Shown: positions 1-29,205 of the stretch, piece after piece
Position numbering within the stretch: the first letter of the stretch is position 1
Layout: each line of letters begins with the position of its first letter
Assembly: GCF_964275005.1 (NCBI RefSeq)
Contig: NC_092688.1
Coordinates: 25,894,934-25,958,933 of the forward strand
DNA from: Diadema setosum
Lineage: Eukaryota; Echinodermata; Echinoidea; Diadematoida; Diadematidae
DNA length: 64,000 nt
Direction of reading: 5' to 3'
Made by a program: the position numbers and the translations under genes
Notes under the pieces: generated by a model
The model's input: only the letters and a program-made list of their open reading frames with translations
What the model was told of the DNA's origin: nothing
Database searches by the model: none

Positions 1-15
1 ATTGTCACAGTTTAC

Positions 16-17167
<17,152 letters not shown>

Positions 17168-17419
17168 GATTTATCTTTTGCACAGCCTCTGCAACTTGCT
17201 GTAGAGTAACAAAAAAAAAAAGGAAATGTTATCACTCAGAACGCTGGATAGTCATTTTTACTCAATTTACTTGATAATTTCACATCTTTTTTCCAAAAAC
17301 AGAATGAGTTTTGCAAAGCCGAAGAGGACATCATGGATGATTGGCATAGCTCTACTGTATATCACACTCACAAAATGAATTTCATTGTGACAATCAACAG
17401 TTTCACCCACACACACTCA

Positions 17420-17530
17420 TCACTACATCTACACTAACGTTAAATGAGTCTAGACTCTGCTGACAGTTAGATCTAGTAAGTAGGAACCCTCTAACGTTAG
17501 ATATAATATTCAAATTCCCAGACTCTTTAT
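17420..17530. other. AACGTTA-containing stretch in the first intron
   Basis: Two palindromic (C)TAACGTTA words occur within about 60 bp, just downstream of the leader exon of the EFCAB5-like gene. The same word is dense at 53,995-54,615. Function unknown. Confidence 0.3.
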
Positions 17531-17643
17531 CTTTAATCATAGTTAGAGCAATAGAGCCTAGAGGGCAGATTTTACGTGACAAAATGTTGCTTTGGATATC
17601 CGATATCTTTGAAATTAGATTCAAGTTAGGAATTTATTCATAC

Positions 17644-18363
17644 GTGACCCTGCACCACAAAACAAACAAAAAGTCGCCAGACATGTAATTTTAGTTAAGA
17701 GCATATTCTGAAAGGGCAGACTTTAAGCTTTAAAATGACATATTACTCAAATCAAATGGACTCTCCTAACCTATCTAAATATTGGAAAGAGAGCACACAC
17801 TCAGGAAAAGTGTGAACTGAGAAAAGAGGCTCTGAAGTACAATGTCTATTCAAGCGCTTAATCTTTACCAAGCCTTGCTGGCTGTGTGATGAATGGGTCA
17901 AAAAAAAGGATTTAAACCACCGGAGTAACAACAATGAAAGGATTATCAGATTAAACTGAAATTGAGCATGCCTTATATTTAACACATTCTTACCTTAATT
18001 AATGTCAACTTTCAAAGTAGTAGCATCATCCTTTCAAAAGTTATAGGTAGGAGTTGAAAGTGAAGAGTGTGTACAAGGTTTTTAAGAAATGAAAAGGGGA
18101 CTCTAAAGACACACTTAATCACCATGATCACACTATTCTGCCAAAAAATGTTGTTAGGCCTAGAGATAAACTGCTGAAAAACACACTTTCCTGTCTGTTT
18201 CATGATCCCAAATTTTAGCATGATGTAGAAGAAGACTTGCTCTTTCAGAAAATATGAAAAAGTTAAGATCGGCTCGGTTGACCCATTTCACCTAGGCCTA
18301 TTTTCAGTCCTCACACAAAATCGGTGTGTGCGACTTTTTGTTCGTTTTGTGATGCACGGTCAC
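17644..18363. mobile_element. MITE with GTGACC(C/G)TGCA(C/T)CACAAAAC ends
   Basis: The ends gtgaccctgcaccacaaaac and gttttgtgatgcacggtcac are inverted repeats, continuing inward as AAAGTCGC. About 720 bp, non-coding, in the first intron of the EFCAB5-like gene. Confidence 0.72.
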
Positions 18364-18949
18364 ATATTAATAATAGTCGAGCAAGAACTTTTTAAACTCA
18401 TAAGTAAACTTAAAGATTGATTGTAAAAGAGGACATAACTTGACTGGCATGAGCTTGTGAGGGCACACTCTTTACTGATTCTTTTTCTCTAAAAGACTTT
18501 ATTCTTTAAAGCTCCTATCATGTGATCACAATGTTAATGTAACATAGAGGCCTACCAATGCAGTTGCAGTTGAATAACTTCCAAATTTTCTGTATCTAAA
18601 CTCATCACCTCAGATCGTAAATTATTTACTAAATAGGGTCTAGGGCTCTAGATCTATATCGAAAAAGACAACGTGAAAGTGCATTAACAAATCCGGTCAT
18701 GTAGCATGATGTCTGGACCCTGGTAAAATTGACATTCTACATTAAAACCGTTTACAGGCAAGGCGAACTCAACTTCCAACGAGTGGGACCAACAGTCAAC
18801 ACAGCACAACGACTGCAACGCTCAAAAAAAATGAACCTGTCCTGTATTAGTGTACAGTAGCTGTGGTAGCCTGCCATATACCGAGTAACCAACGTCTGAC
18901 CACACACATAAACACATTTAAAATTTTAGATCTAGACTCCAGTCTTTAC

Positions 18950-19055
18950 CGTTAACTTCTTCCTTTATTCAGAATGTTAGAGTTGAAGTTCCTTCTCCGT
19001 CAGCTGTACCAAAAAGTCACGGTACATTTTGTACACCTACTGTATATCGTCAACT
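18950..19055 (-). other. candidate non-coding first exon of the EFCAB5-like gene
   Basis: On the minus strand a consensus donor (gttaacg then gtaaag) ends a possible 5' untranslated exon whose left boundary is 18,950. The coding exon has an acceptor just upstream of its ATG, so an upstream leader exon is required. The right limit (transcription start) is only a guess near 19,055. Confidence 0.35.
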
Positions 19056-19386
19056 CAATCTAGTTGCTATGGTACGCACCGGTGACCCAGAGCACCATTC
19101 ACGTCGTCACAATTGTGACCTTTGCTCTTTATGTCCTCGTATAATATTATTGTGTGTGACTGAATGCATTCAGTTTTTTATTTTATTATAGAAATTTTGT
19201 TCATTTATACTTATCAAATACTTTTCATTTAAAATAAAATACAATTATTTAAAAATTTAAACAAAGTTTAATATTAGTATTTAGCACAAAAAATGTTAAA
19301 AAATGTAACTCTTTGGTCCAGAAGCGCCGACTGCTGCGACTGTGTGAGAACAGCTGTGAGAACCAGTCATTAGAAAGGAGAACAAA
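19056..19386. promoter_or_regulatory. shared (bidirectional) promoter interval
   Basis: About 330 bp separates the inferred 5' end of the minus-strand EFCAB5-like gene from the ATG of plus-strand TANGO2. The interval holds an X-box-like site at its left edge, an AT-rich core (about 19,170-19,300) and a more GC-rich leader before the TANGO2 ATG. No canonical TATA box was assigned. Divergent sharing is inferred from geometry. Confidence 0.5.
19063..19076 (-). promoter_or_regulatory. RFX X-box-like site
   Basis: Read on the minus strand this is CGTACCATAGCAAC. It matches 12 of 14 positions of the imperfect-palindromic X-box consensus (RTNRCCATRGYAAC type), with an intact right half AGCAAC. X-boxes bind RFX factors that drive ciliary genes. 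The site sits just upstream of the candidate leader exon of the EFCAB5-like gene, the expected place. Confidence 0.42.
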
Positions 19387-19525
19387 ATGTGTGTAACTGC
19401 ATTTTACATGAACCCAGATTCCAAGGGTGGCTTCAGGTTTATCATAGCATTCAACAGGGACGAACTTTTCAACCGTCCTACGAAAACTGCAGATTTCTGG
19501 GCTGAAAATCCTGATGTCATAAGCA
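19387..19525 (+). CDS. TANGO2: TANGO2 coding exon 1
   Basis: The exon encodes MCVTAFYMNPDSKGGFRFII, then AFNRDELFNRPTKTADFWAE and NPDVIS. It holds Cys2 and the NRDE motif (residues 23-26). The donor is gtaagt in phase 1. This ATG is the only one giving the conserved N-terminal Met-Cys. Confidence 0.95.
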
Positions 19526-22500
19526 GTAAGTGAACAGGTCTGTGTGTAGTCCCATATACTGAAAATGATGTCACGTGAAATTAGTTATACTGAGCTGAGC
19601 TGTGCTGTGAGACCTGAGTAAATTTAATTTTACACGCTCTTTAATTACAGTAAATTTATAGCAGTAAAGAACCTAAGGTTAGACTAATTTACTTAACTTA
19701 GAGCATGTGTGTGACCCAACATCATGCCAGGAGAATTGCTTCTTATCACGCTTATCAAGGGCATATTGATTCATTGAAGTGTAAATTTTATTCTGAGTTA
19801 CTTTAGAATGCAATAAAATATTTCATTGATTTTTAATCTCATTCATGACACTCTTTTTGAGGGGAAAGAAGATTGTTATTTGTGTCTCTTTTCTGGCTTG
19901 GTTGTTTTCAAAGGTCAGCAGCGAAATGTATGACATTTCATGGGCTCACACAAATCATTCATCATGTTTCTTTCACCTTTGTATTCCAGGTGTTGATATG
20001 ACCACAGGGAAAGAGGGTGGAACATGGCTGGGTATGAGCAAGAAAGGGAGGCTCGCATTCATTCTCAACATTTTTTCTCCTGATGGGATCAGGGAAGATG
20101 CCAAAGGCAGAGGTAGGTACAGTTCCCCAAGTCAGAATTTGGGGATTACTATCCTTTTTGGACAATGTATTGGTGTAATGCTCAGGGAAGGAGAAATTAT
20201 TATAAACTAGGCCTATGTCAAGTTTTTGTACATTCATTCATGATATAATGCAAACCTGACTGGATGCTTGAGTTGTTTTTGTCCAAGGGTTCAATCAAAC
20301 TCTGTCCTAGAACACTTACTTTCTTCTGTGATATAAGCTGCTGGTTTAAAACCAACTACCTTTTCCCATTCATGGATTGTGTGGTGTTGTTGTTTTTTGT
20401 TATTTTTAGGGGGTCGTTTGTTTGTTTTTGCTTTTGTTCTTATTTTTTAAGGGCATTTCTGCAGTGGATCCATTGTCTTGGTTCAATAATATCGATGTTG
20501 ATGAGATGACATGTTATTGTTACTTTTCTTTCTCCAAATTAACAACAAAATGCCAAACTCAATTTTACAGGATGAACTTGAAGAAATGAGAGGACAATGT
20601 TTTGATTTGAGGTACGTGTACTTGTACTGTTCACATATCTGCATGAACCAATGATATATGAGCAGAGAGTGTTATTTTTCTTGACATGGTTTCACCCATA
20701 AATAGGCAATGGTACTCAGGGCTTTTTTCTTCTCAATATTTAACATTAATCCTAAAGTATCAAATAGATGAATCTAGTTTGTGTGTTGCATCTTTGCTTC
20801 TTGAAGACACTTGCAACATGGCAGTTCCTACAACTGTCATTCTAATAGCCTTTGCACACAACTCATTTCTTTGTTTTTTTCGTGCCTCCATCATGTATTT
20901 TACAGGAGCACTCGTGTCAAACTTTCTTACTGGGGAGATGACAGCCAAAGATTACCTCACGGAGCTGGTTCCTGATGGAGAGAACTACAATGGCTTCAAT
21001 CTATTTGCGGTTGATCTTAAGTAGGTCATCTTTGTCATGTTATGTGTGTGTCAGTAGTAAAATGTGTTGTATGTGAAATGTCTGCCAAATTATGTCACTC
21101 AAATGCTGATACAGACCAGGAGTCACAAGTTTTACAGAGCAAAGAGTGAATGCAGGAATGATTTTTTCTGGTCTCGCATTGCAATTTGCTATGCATTTTA
21201 TACCTTTTGTATCATTTATATCTTTTGTGTAGCAGTTTTCTTCCGACAAAGTGTATTGGATACCATTTGAAATATTATTTTTCAGTTGAAATTGCTAATC
21301 AAATTCAAGTTGGAAAATTATTCCTTGGAATGGCATGTTTAGCATGGACATTATTTCTCCCAGCAGCATTAGATATTTCTGCAATGTTAAAAGAATTAAT
21401 ACACAATAATTATTAGAAATGAATATGTAAGTGCATAATATTCTCTATCTGTTGAATTTCTTCCTGATACTGAACATCCCTGTGATTATGTTGTAGTAAT
21501 AGGTGTCTAGTTAAACCTTCACAGCCATATTTCAGAAATATAATTGCAATTGTTGCAGTACCAGTAGTTGAAGGTGATGTGTAGGAATAAGAGAAATACA
21601 CACAGCTGAGCAGTTGTTGCCTCGCCAAAATCATAAATGTTTCAGTTATCAATACTAAATTGCTGTAGGGAAATGTCCATGAAAATTCAAAGTTTGCTGG
21701 AAAATCTTTGTGGAGACTTCACAGCAGCCTGGGCACTGGCTAGTGGTAAAGCAAGTTCACATTAAGCAATGGTCTCTGATGACCTCTGAACCAATGACTT
21801 GTCAAAAAGATGGATAGATCTTTCAATTTGAAGAGCACTTGAAAACTGCCAAGTGAACAATTTTGGTAAAGTGGTTAAAAGAATACACATTCGCCTGTGT
21901 GTTTTGAAAAGCACCTACATGTAGTTAATTCATGAATGTTCATAACAGAGTTTTCATGAAGACTTTATTGAGTTTTCATATACAAGCCAAGTTTTTCAGT
22001 TACAAGTCAACTTCAAGAGAAGGGCTGCAAGGCCTTTTTTTTATCTACACATACTCAGATTCTGTGAACTGGCTCGGAGGGGCAGGGGAAGTAGCGCCCT
22101 CTAGGGCCAAAGTAAGTGGCAGCTGTAAAAGGGGTGCATTAGGAGAGGTACCCGTTTCACGCTGATGATGTGCACTTCATAAGCTAAAAGTAAACTGCAC
22201 ATTGGCTTCAATGTTGTCAGGCTTACTGGGGGTTGGGGGGGGGGGGAGGCCAGGGGGCTTGGCCTACATGCTCAAAATTTGCTCTCTTTTTTTTTCTTTT
22301 TTTTTTTAGTTTTTGCCATTTTCTTATTCTTTTTGCAAACAGGTGGCTCTACACTATTCTGACAAAAGTTGGCAGGAATTCTCACTTTGGAGGGGATTAT
22401 ACGGGTGTAGTTTTGTCTCCATTTTATTTTATTTTATTTTATGATGATAGCATGCCCAGGGGGCCGGTAGGGTGGTGCCAAAATTCACAAAATTAGGAGG

Positions 22501-25500
22501 GTTTTGCCAAAATGGCCTGCAGTGATCCCCGAATCTCAAATTTTGTTGTGATAGCCTGGCTCAGGTAGAGAGCACCATGAAGGTGAGATGTGCTGCTCAG
22601 GTGAGCACCCATCTCCCTGGGCCCTTATTTTGCTATGGTATTAAAGATGCATTGTAAATTGCATACATCAGAAAAGAAAAAAAAAAAACATTTGATACAG
22701 ATGGCCACTAGCATCCTTAGACTTTGAGCTCTGCTCTTGGGTGTCTTGCTTTTATAGAGTGAAATCCTTGCATGGCACCTTCTCAAGTCTACTCCTGCAA
22801 ACTTTAAGTTTAACAAAAATTAGGTCAAAACTATTGAAGTGAGTTGACATGTTTTTCATGGTTGAGTTTTTTTATTCTTGATGGAGTAGAAGCACTGACC
22901 AGATTTGAATTGTTTTCATTATTGTCAACATGTGGATAGAAATGTTCTGGTCAGAATATAGAGATTCAAATGATTGCATGCTTTTATTTTAGAGCTGATA
23001 TCACATCAAGCAACAAACAAAAACAAAGGCCAATTCTACATTACATAGTGGTACCTTTTTTTTTTTTTTTTAATGTAACTGATTTTGTAGAAGTGTTGTC
23101 ATTTTTGTACTTCTTGACATGTTTCATCAACAGATCAGGTGAAGTTGGATACTACAGTAATAAGTCAGCCAGTCCTCCACAGATTCTTCAACCAGGTAAG
23201 TGAGGAATGGGGCTTCACCATGACCGAGACACCTCCAATTACAAAAGTTTGGTTTCAGTCTGATTAATCCTACAAGATAGACAAATCTGATAGGTCAGAA
23301 TTTGGTTTCAGTGCTGTACTGGCAAGTCAAGTGAGAGCACGTTTTCTTTCTAAATTGGCATACAGTGTATATTTTTGCGTGGGGTGACACTATGATGTGA
23401 AACAGCTCCATTGTTGCCCATGATGTTGGTGTTGTTGTGAAAGAAATGTCTGATCAATGTGCTACAGTGTATTCCTCACCATGTTCAGTTACCTTAGATA
23501 GCAGGTGAAAAAAAAAAAAACTGTTGTTGTTGACTTAGAGAGAGAGAGCAATGGAATCTTGATGTAGCATACTTACTTTGCAAATATATTTTATGTTAAC
23601 AGTGATGATTGTTGTTATATTGATATCATCATTTTCAGTATTACTACTGTAAGTACATGTATCACTATTATCAGCAGCATTCTCAGTACTATTTTTACCA
23701 TCATTAACATAAAAAATATTTATCTGTAAATTCCTATTTCCAACACATACAATTACTGTCCAAAACTTATGTTCACAGTGATACTCCTATGCCATCAGAT
23801 ATGCAGTGAAAGGAGAAAGAAAAAAAAAAGAAGTCAGCACAGTGTCTATGGTTTCTTGAAGCTTGACTGACTTCCTGTTTTCTGTATTGTCTTGTTCAAT
23901 GGAGCAGATATTAGCATTTAAATCTTTGTGCATTTCTGCAGTTTTCCGTGTCGTAAACGGCTAACAGGAAAATTTGAATACAACTTGGTGATGCATGTGA
24001 CCATGCATCACCAAGCCAATAAAAAGTTGTACGACCTAATTTTCTGTGAGGACTCAAAAGCCGGTGAAATGGGTCAACTTAGTCAATTTTTAAGGGGTTT
24101 CTTATTTGCTGAAAGAGCAATTCTGTTTGAAATATATGATTCTAAATTTTGGGATAACAAAAGGAATGAGACATTTGCCTTTTTGCGTTTTTTTAGAATA
24201 CTTTTTCATTTTGAAGCAGACTTTTTCAGATTTATGAACTCAGAGCTTGAGACACCCTTGAATAGACCCTTGACTTCAAAGCCTCTTTGTTTTTTTTTCA
24301 GTGCGCACTTTTCCAGAGTGTGTATGTTCTTTGATTATTCCAGTGGGCTAGGAGAGTACTGAATTGTACCCAATTGTATAGCATTTGAAACTTACAGTCT
24401 GCTCTTTCGGAATCTATTCTTCACTTTAAAAAAAATATGATGTCTGTCAACATTTAGGTGGTTTTGCAGTGCGTGATCACATAATGATGATGATGATGAG
24501 GATTATTTATAAAGCATACTTTCCTTCAGTTCTTGTTGAGGGCCAAAATAATGTGCTGGCTTTGTTTCCTACCTAGGCGTATATGGGGTCTCCAACTCCA
24601 CCATCGAAAAGCCATGGCCCAAGGCGAGCCACCTCAAAGGCAGCCTGGAGGACTTCTTGGCAAACTCATCTGAGGGTGATGCTGAGGGTGTGGCAGAGAA
24701 GCTTCACCAAGCTCTCCGGCAAACCACGCTGTGAGTTCCCTTATTAGCATGATTATTTGGGGGTTTTATTGATTCAAATCAATTAATGGCATATTTTCTT
24801 GTTCGGAACAAAATGTCGCGGACAAGTTTCATCGAAAAAACAATGAAAAACACGAAGTCGAAAAAACAAAGAAATACATAAGAAATTCAAAAAAACAATT
24901 GAATATTTAATACTGAATACGCAATTTTTTTCTCTTATATTTGCTCAGGACACTAAGAAGAATATTTACACAAAAAATGTGCCCATTTTGAGCTTTATTT
25001 AGTGATTTGTACCAAATTGTCTGATTTCATGCATCATTATGCATAAATTAGCATAATTTAGCATAAATGATATTTTTTTTTAATTTAACTTCGTGCTACC
25101 GTAGATTGCGTCATAGGCAATGTGTGTGCCAATTTTCATCACGATTGCGCGGTCGACGGCCGAGATCTGGAGGGGGGCCTGGGAGGCTCCCCCCCCCCCC
25201 CCGTACTATTTCATAAGTGTTTTCTTGGTATCTCGCAAAATGTTAAAAGCCCAATTCTCATCTCCACCAATACTGTACCATCCCTTTAAAGGAGACCTCC
25301 GGATGATTTTCAGATTTTCAGATTTTAACAAATGTAAAGTAATTGTACTGAGGACAGAGTTTAAGAATTTATGATAATTGGGACAAAGAAGAAGAATGTT
25401 TTCGAAATTTATAACAAATTGCAATGAACAAGGATGATGACATGGCAGGGTCACCATGAGAATGCAGGAGTTGGGGCTCAAGGAAGCAGAACAAAATGAG

Positions 25501-28139
25501 AAGGCATGCATGGTCTATACACAGGTGAACTCGCAAGCAAGTGGTATTGTAAAGGAATTACACTGCTACATTTCTGAAATATGTGAGCCTCCTATGTCAT
25601 CATCCTTGTTTAGAGTAATTATTTTGTCAAAGGTTTTTCAAAGTATTATTTATCTGGTCAAGAACCACTGTGACAATAAATTCCACAAATCGATACATGG
25701 AGCTGTTGATTTATGTTCTACATGATGTGAAATTATGAAAAACATCTGGAATGCCCCTTTAATGAGCAGTCTGCCAGTGAGAGCACTTTCTGCCTGGCAC
25801 ATTTTTATGGCAACAAGCTACCACTGGTTGTGGAGAGTTTACAGTTCTTGCAACAACTCTTGACTTTCACATTTCCATCAAAGCTTACTTCTGCAGAAAG
25901 GAATGAACAATGCAAACAAAATTCATCTGGTCTGTGTCGATTGATGCCTTGAGCACTTATGATAGATAGGCCCCTCAAAAAAAGAAAGGAAGAATGAAAC
26001 ATTACTATTGTAGTCATTGAATGAATAACCAAATTGTATGCTTATATAGAGTTATTCCACAAATATAAGCAAGTTTTCAATGTGTCATTTACATGTGGGT
26101 ATTTTGAAACCATTTATTGTATCGTTACTGATACGTATGTGGTTTTCAACATTCTCTTTGTGAAGTTAACAGGACTAGGAGGTTGATAATTTGCATATAT
26201 AAAGAGGGCCGTACAGGTTTGCTTTCATTTGCATGTAATCGTCCCATATTCTCAGAATTAGTAGTAAAAGAAAAAAATGCAGATTGAACTTTTGAATTGA
26301 TTGAATCTGATTTGGCCATATTTCTGTGGGAAATATCCTTGGCTTGTTAGTGAGAGATACATATAGAGTTCCTAGAAGGGTTTGGCCAAAAGTGACTGTG
26401 GTAAAATTTGTGTTGTTCCCTGCATTTGGCATTTGTTCTCCAACAAAGCTGGTTTTTATTTTTGTTTTTGATTTTTTCTGTGCAGATTGAATGGGGAGGA
26501 ATTCTCTTACAAGCCTGGCATGACCATTGAGGAAATGAGGGCTGTCCTTCCACAAATGCTCCATGTCAAGTCTCCGTTCTACGGCACAAGGTCAGTTTGT
26601 CACTTATGAGGAATTTGGAGACCCACAACTACAAGAAGATATTCGCAGGAAGCCAGGGGAGATTGATTACATAATGAGAGGGAAGTGGGGTGTAGTTCAG
26701 GGAATCTGAGCACTTCGTAAACTGATTTAGTCTCTCATCGATTGTCTTACTTCTAAGGTTAATCATAAACTGATGCTTTTTATAAGACACATGTTCGTTT
26801 AATCTGACAGCAAGAAGGTCACTATCAAGGTACTGTATACGCCAAATATTTTGTGAGGTTTTTATTTTTGCGAATTTCATGAGTCAGGTGCTATTCGCGA
26901 AATTAAATACATGCGAAAATATTGACTCTGATCATGCTATGAATGTAACACACGATCGCGAATTTACCACTCACAAAATCATCGGGAAGTTTTGATTTGT
27001 GAAACTTAAGACTCGCTAAATATATGGCATATACAGTAGATGTTTTATGGCCATTTCTGCTGTCCTTTCCTTTTACTGTCGGAACGTTGCTAGAATGTTG
27101 CAACAAATGTTTATGAAATGACCTTTTTCCTGTTTGGTCTCATTCACAGAAGTGAAATGGCATTGGGATCAATGTGCAAAATGTAAAACACAAAAGATTG
27201 TTTTTTTTTCTCTGGGTTTGCATAGTTCTGGTAATGTTCTGTCTTCTATTCTATAAGACAGTATACTGTATTTCGCCGCTGTCACTATGTGATTTCAGTT
27301 AATGTACTGTGTATGATATAATCGTTTACTTTGAAAATGACATTGGGTCGCCAAACACTTGATATTTTTCAATGTTGTCACTAAATGTACTGAATAGGTA
27401 TTCAAACTTCATGCTTGCCAATTACATACATTGCACGATTTGCTCCAGTTATTTCAAACATAAAAATCTACATTTAACAGCTATTGTAACTACAGTGTAC
27501 ATTACAAAAAGAAAGCTAGCTGCCAGTTCAGCACAATTAAGAGAAAATGAACCATGAAATTAACATAGTCAAGCGTGCAGGTAATTGAGCATACTAGTAT
27601 AACTAAAATATGGCCAAGTCAACATGCCACAGTGATGTGCTGCTTAGTAACTATGTAACTTCAACATATTCTTAGGCTTTGAATCCAAGCACTAAGTAGA
27701 TGAGATATCAAATCTTCAATTTGTAAACATCCATTAAATGCCATATCTTGAGTGTTTTGATGTTGTTGTTTTTTGGCAGTTTTCTTAGCTTTGATATCTC
27801 TGGCTTTATCTGGGTAATGTGTGAGAGATCAAATGTCATTGTTAGTTAAACTTTGGCAAAAAAGAGAAAATGCAAGATTTGTAGCTGTATTGTTGTGAGT
27901 CCTCGAAGAAATACAGTGTGGCTGATGACTTTAAATGTATCCTTCCTCATACCAGCTCATGCTGTACTGTTCATTCATTTTTTTTTTCTGCTCGGTTAAA
28001 CAGGACAAGCACCGTGATTGTTGTGGGTGCCAAGGGAGACGTACTTTACTCTGAAAAGTCGATCGAGGAGCCTGTGGATGGTTTGAACCCAAGATGGACT
28101 TCCAAGACTCACAAATTTCAACTCTCATGCAGCCTCTGA
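19387..28139 (+). CDS. TANGO2: TANGO2 (transport and Golgi organisation 2 homologue), 7 coding exons, whole
   Basis: TANGO2 is a conserved NRDE-family protein of the cytosol and mitochondria, linked to lipid/acyl-CoA and haem handling; loss causes a metabolic crisis disorder in humans. Joined exons: 19387-19525, 19990-20112, 20906-21020, 23134-23195, 24577-24730, 26486-26590 and 28004-28139. They give 834 bases, that is 277 residues plus TGA; human TANGO2 is 276. The N-terminus is MCVTAFYMNPDS with Cys2 and the signature NRDE at 23-26. GKEGGTWLGMSKKG, NGFNLFAVDL, YGVSNS and the C-terminal strand KTHKFQLS are all family landmarks. All junctions are GT/AG with matching phases. It is head to head with the EFCAB5-like gene, so the promoter is probably shared. 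Introns 3-6 carry MITEs. Confidence 0.95.
19990..20112 (+). CDS. TANGO2: TANGO2 coding exon 2
   Basis: This 123-bp exon encodes VDMTTGKEGGTWLGMSKKGR, then LAFILNIFSPDGIREDAKGR. The GGTWLG motif is diagnostic of the family. The acceptor is ttccag and the donor gtaggt. Confidence 0.95.
20906..21020 (+). CDS. TANGO2: TANGO2 coding exon 3
   Basis: This 115-bp exon encodes GALVSNFLTGEMTAKDYLTE, then LVPDGENYNGFNLFAVDL. NYNGFNL is a conserved family core. The acceptor is ttttacag and the donor gtaggt (phase 2). Confidence 0.95.
21021..23133 (+). other. TANGO2 intron 3
   Basis: This 2.1-kb intron has poly-G (about 22,235-22,250) and poly-T tracts. It has no recognised element. Confidence 0.5.
23134..23195 (+). 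CDS. TANGO2: TANGO2 coding exon 4
   Basis: This 62-bp exon encodes SGEVGYYSNKSASPPQILQP, matching the vertebrate GDVICYYGN-type segment. The acceptor is atcaacag and the donor gtaagt. Confidence 0.92.
24577..24730 (+). CDS. TANGO2: TANGO2 coding exon 5
   Basis: This 154-bp exon begins GVYGVSNSTIEKPWPKASHL, corresponding to the conserved GTYGLSNALLETPWRK stretch, followed by an acidic helix (SLEDFLANSSEGDAEGVAEK). The acceptor is cctag and the donor gtgagt. Confidence 0.94.
24800..25202. mobile_element. fragment related to the 907-1689 element
   Basis: It shares with the first copy the phrase aaaacaaagaaatacataag, the gatctcggccg-type word and the poly-C end. The left part is missing. It abuts a half palindromic MITE (25,200-25,289) and then a third element, so three element pieces lie end to end. 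Confidence 0.6.
25286..25762. mobile_element. TTAA-flanked MITE (AAGGAGACCTCCGG family)
   Basis: It starts TTAAAGGAGACCTCCGG and ends GGAATGCCCCTTTAA, with TTAA at 25,286-25,289 and 25,759-25,762. A truncated second copy is at 44,605-44,910. Non-coding; in TANGO2 intron 5. Confidence 0.7.
26486..26590 (+). CDS. TANGO2: TANGO2 coding exon 6
   Basis: This 105-bp exon encodes LNGEEFSYKPGMTIEEMRAV and then LPQMLHVKSPFYGTR. The phase-2 junction completes the conserved YGTRT motif with exon 7. The acceptor is ctgtgcag and the donor gtcagt. Confidence 0.94.
26831..27038. mobile_element. MITE, TACTGTATACGCCAAATATT family
   Basis: The ends tactgtatacgccaaatatt and tatatggcatatacagta are inverted, with further pairing inside (gcgaatttcatgag). 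208 bp. Same family as 3169-3536. In TANGO2 intron 6. Confidence 0.75.
28004..28139 (+). CDS. TANGO2: TANGO2 coding exon 7 with stop
   Basis: This 136-bp coding part encodes TSTVIVVGAKGDVLYSEKSI and ends KTHKFQLSCSL then TGA (28137-28139). It matches the RTNTIILVDADG / TRTYEFTLQS end of vertebrate TANGO2. The acceptor is ttaaacag. The 3' untranslated region starts here; its poly(A) site is not certain. Confidence 0.94.
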
Positions 28140-29085
28140 CAGCTTTACTCACCTAGCTATTAAATGAAAGGGGCATTCGAGAACAAAGTGAACAATGAAT
28201 ATGATACATGATTTGCAAGTGTAATTATGGAATATATATTACATTTATTCAACCAGAGATGCAATGAATGCTTTTCATCAACCATGACTGAGGAGAAATT
28301 TTGGATTTGCTTTACTACAGAGCAGGTGGACTACATATGGCTCTGTGACTTGACTTCTGAAATGCTTCATTCTACAAAATTCTTCTCCAGAGATGTGGAG
28401 TTTAGGAGAATCCGATCGATTCTGATGGCCAGCATGAGTTGGACCGGGCCAGTTCTTGGTCAAGTTCAAAAGCTGGTCCATTTATGCAGGCATCCACATT
28501 CAACTCTGTGTCATTCACAGGAGCAGTTTAGGTACCTCATAAATGCAGAAACTCATTCCATTGCACATTCGTCGTGCAGCAAGGAGTTCTCTGTCAGCGA
28601 TGACTCTCATTCTCTTCCAGTCCCAGAGAGTAAAACATATGAAAGAGAAGAGATTAGAAGTAGGATTGTTTTAGTATGAGATCATGATTGATAGATTATA
28701 AGGTCAACAAGTTTTGAAGACTGCTGAAATTCACCACACTAGCATATCGCTGTTGGGCGACTAAACCTTGTATCTCAAATATGTCAATTGTCCAAGAGAG
28801 CGAAACAACAATTCAGCCGAAGCACGATAACAAATTCATGGAATCACCTCTCCATTGATATGCCATGGTGGCTTCATTTTTATAAGACAGCTAGGATATG
28901 GACAGGATACCACTTGACAGGTTATCTGACGATTAAACAAAAAAGAAATGACTTTCACCCAAAATTTGAGATGCAAGGTGTTGCCACTCAATTGACAATA
29001 TGGTACTGTAGCTTTGCATTATATGACATACATGTACCAGTAGTCGCTCTCTTGATTTGTTAACCAGTCTGTAAAGAGAGTTCTG

Positions 29086-29205
29086 GAGCCTGTCTTATAA
29101 AGACTTGTGATAGAAATCAATCACAAGTTTTTTGTGTGCTGCAATGTAAGTTGCGATTGATTTTGGGACTTGTGATTGATTTGAAGGCTTTATAAGACGG
29201 GGCTC
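29086..29205. mobile_element. short MITE with TCTTATAAAG ends
   Basis: The left end gagcctgtcttataaag and right end ctttataagacggggctc are inverted. The internal words aatcaatcacaag and acttgtgattgatt pair as well, so almost the whole 120 bp folds back. Confidence 0.72.

Noticed and set aside
28227-28679. 150-codon ORF downstream of TANGO2
   Set aside because: Composition not protein-like for any family I know; lies where the TANGO2 3' untranslated region is expected.
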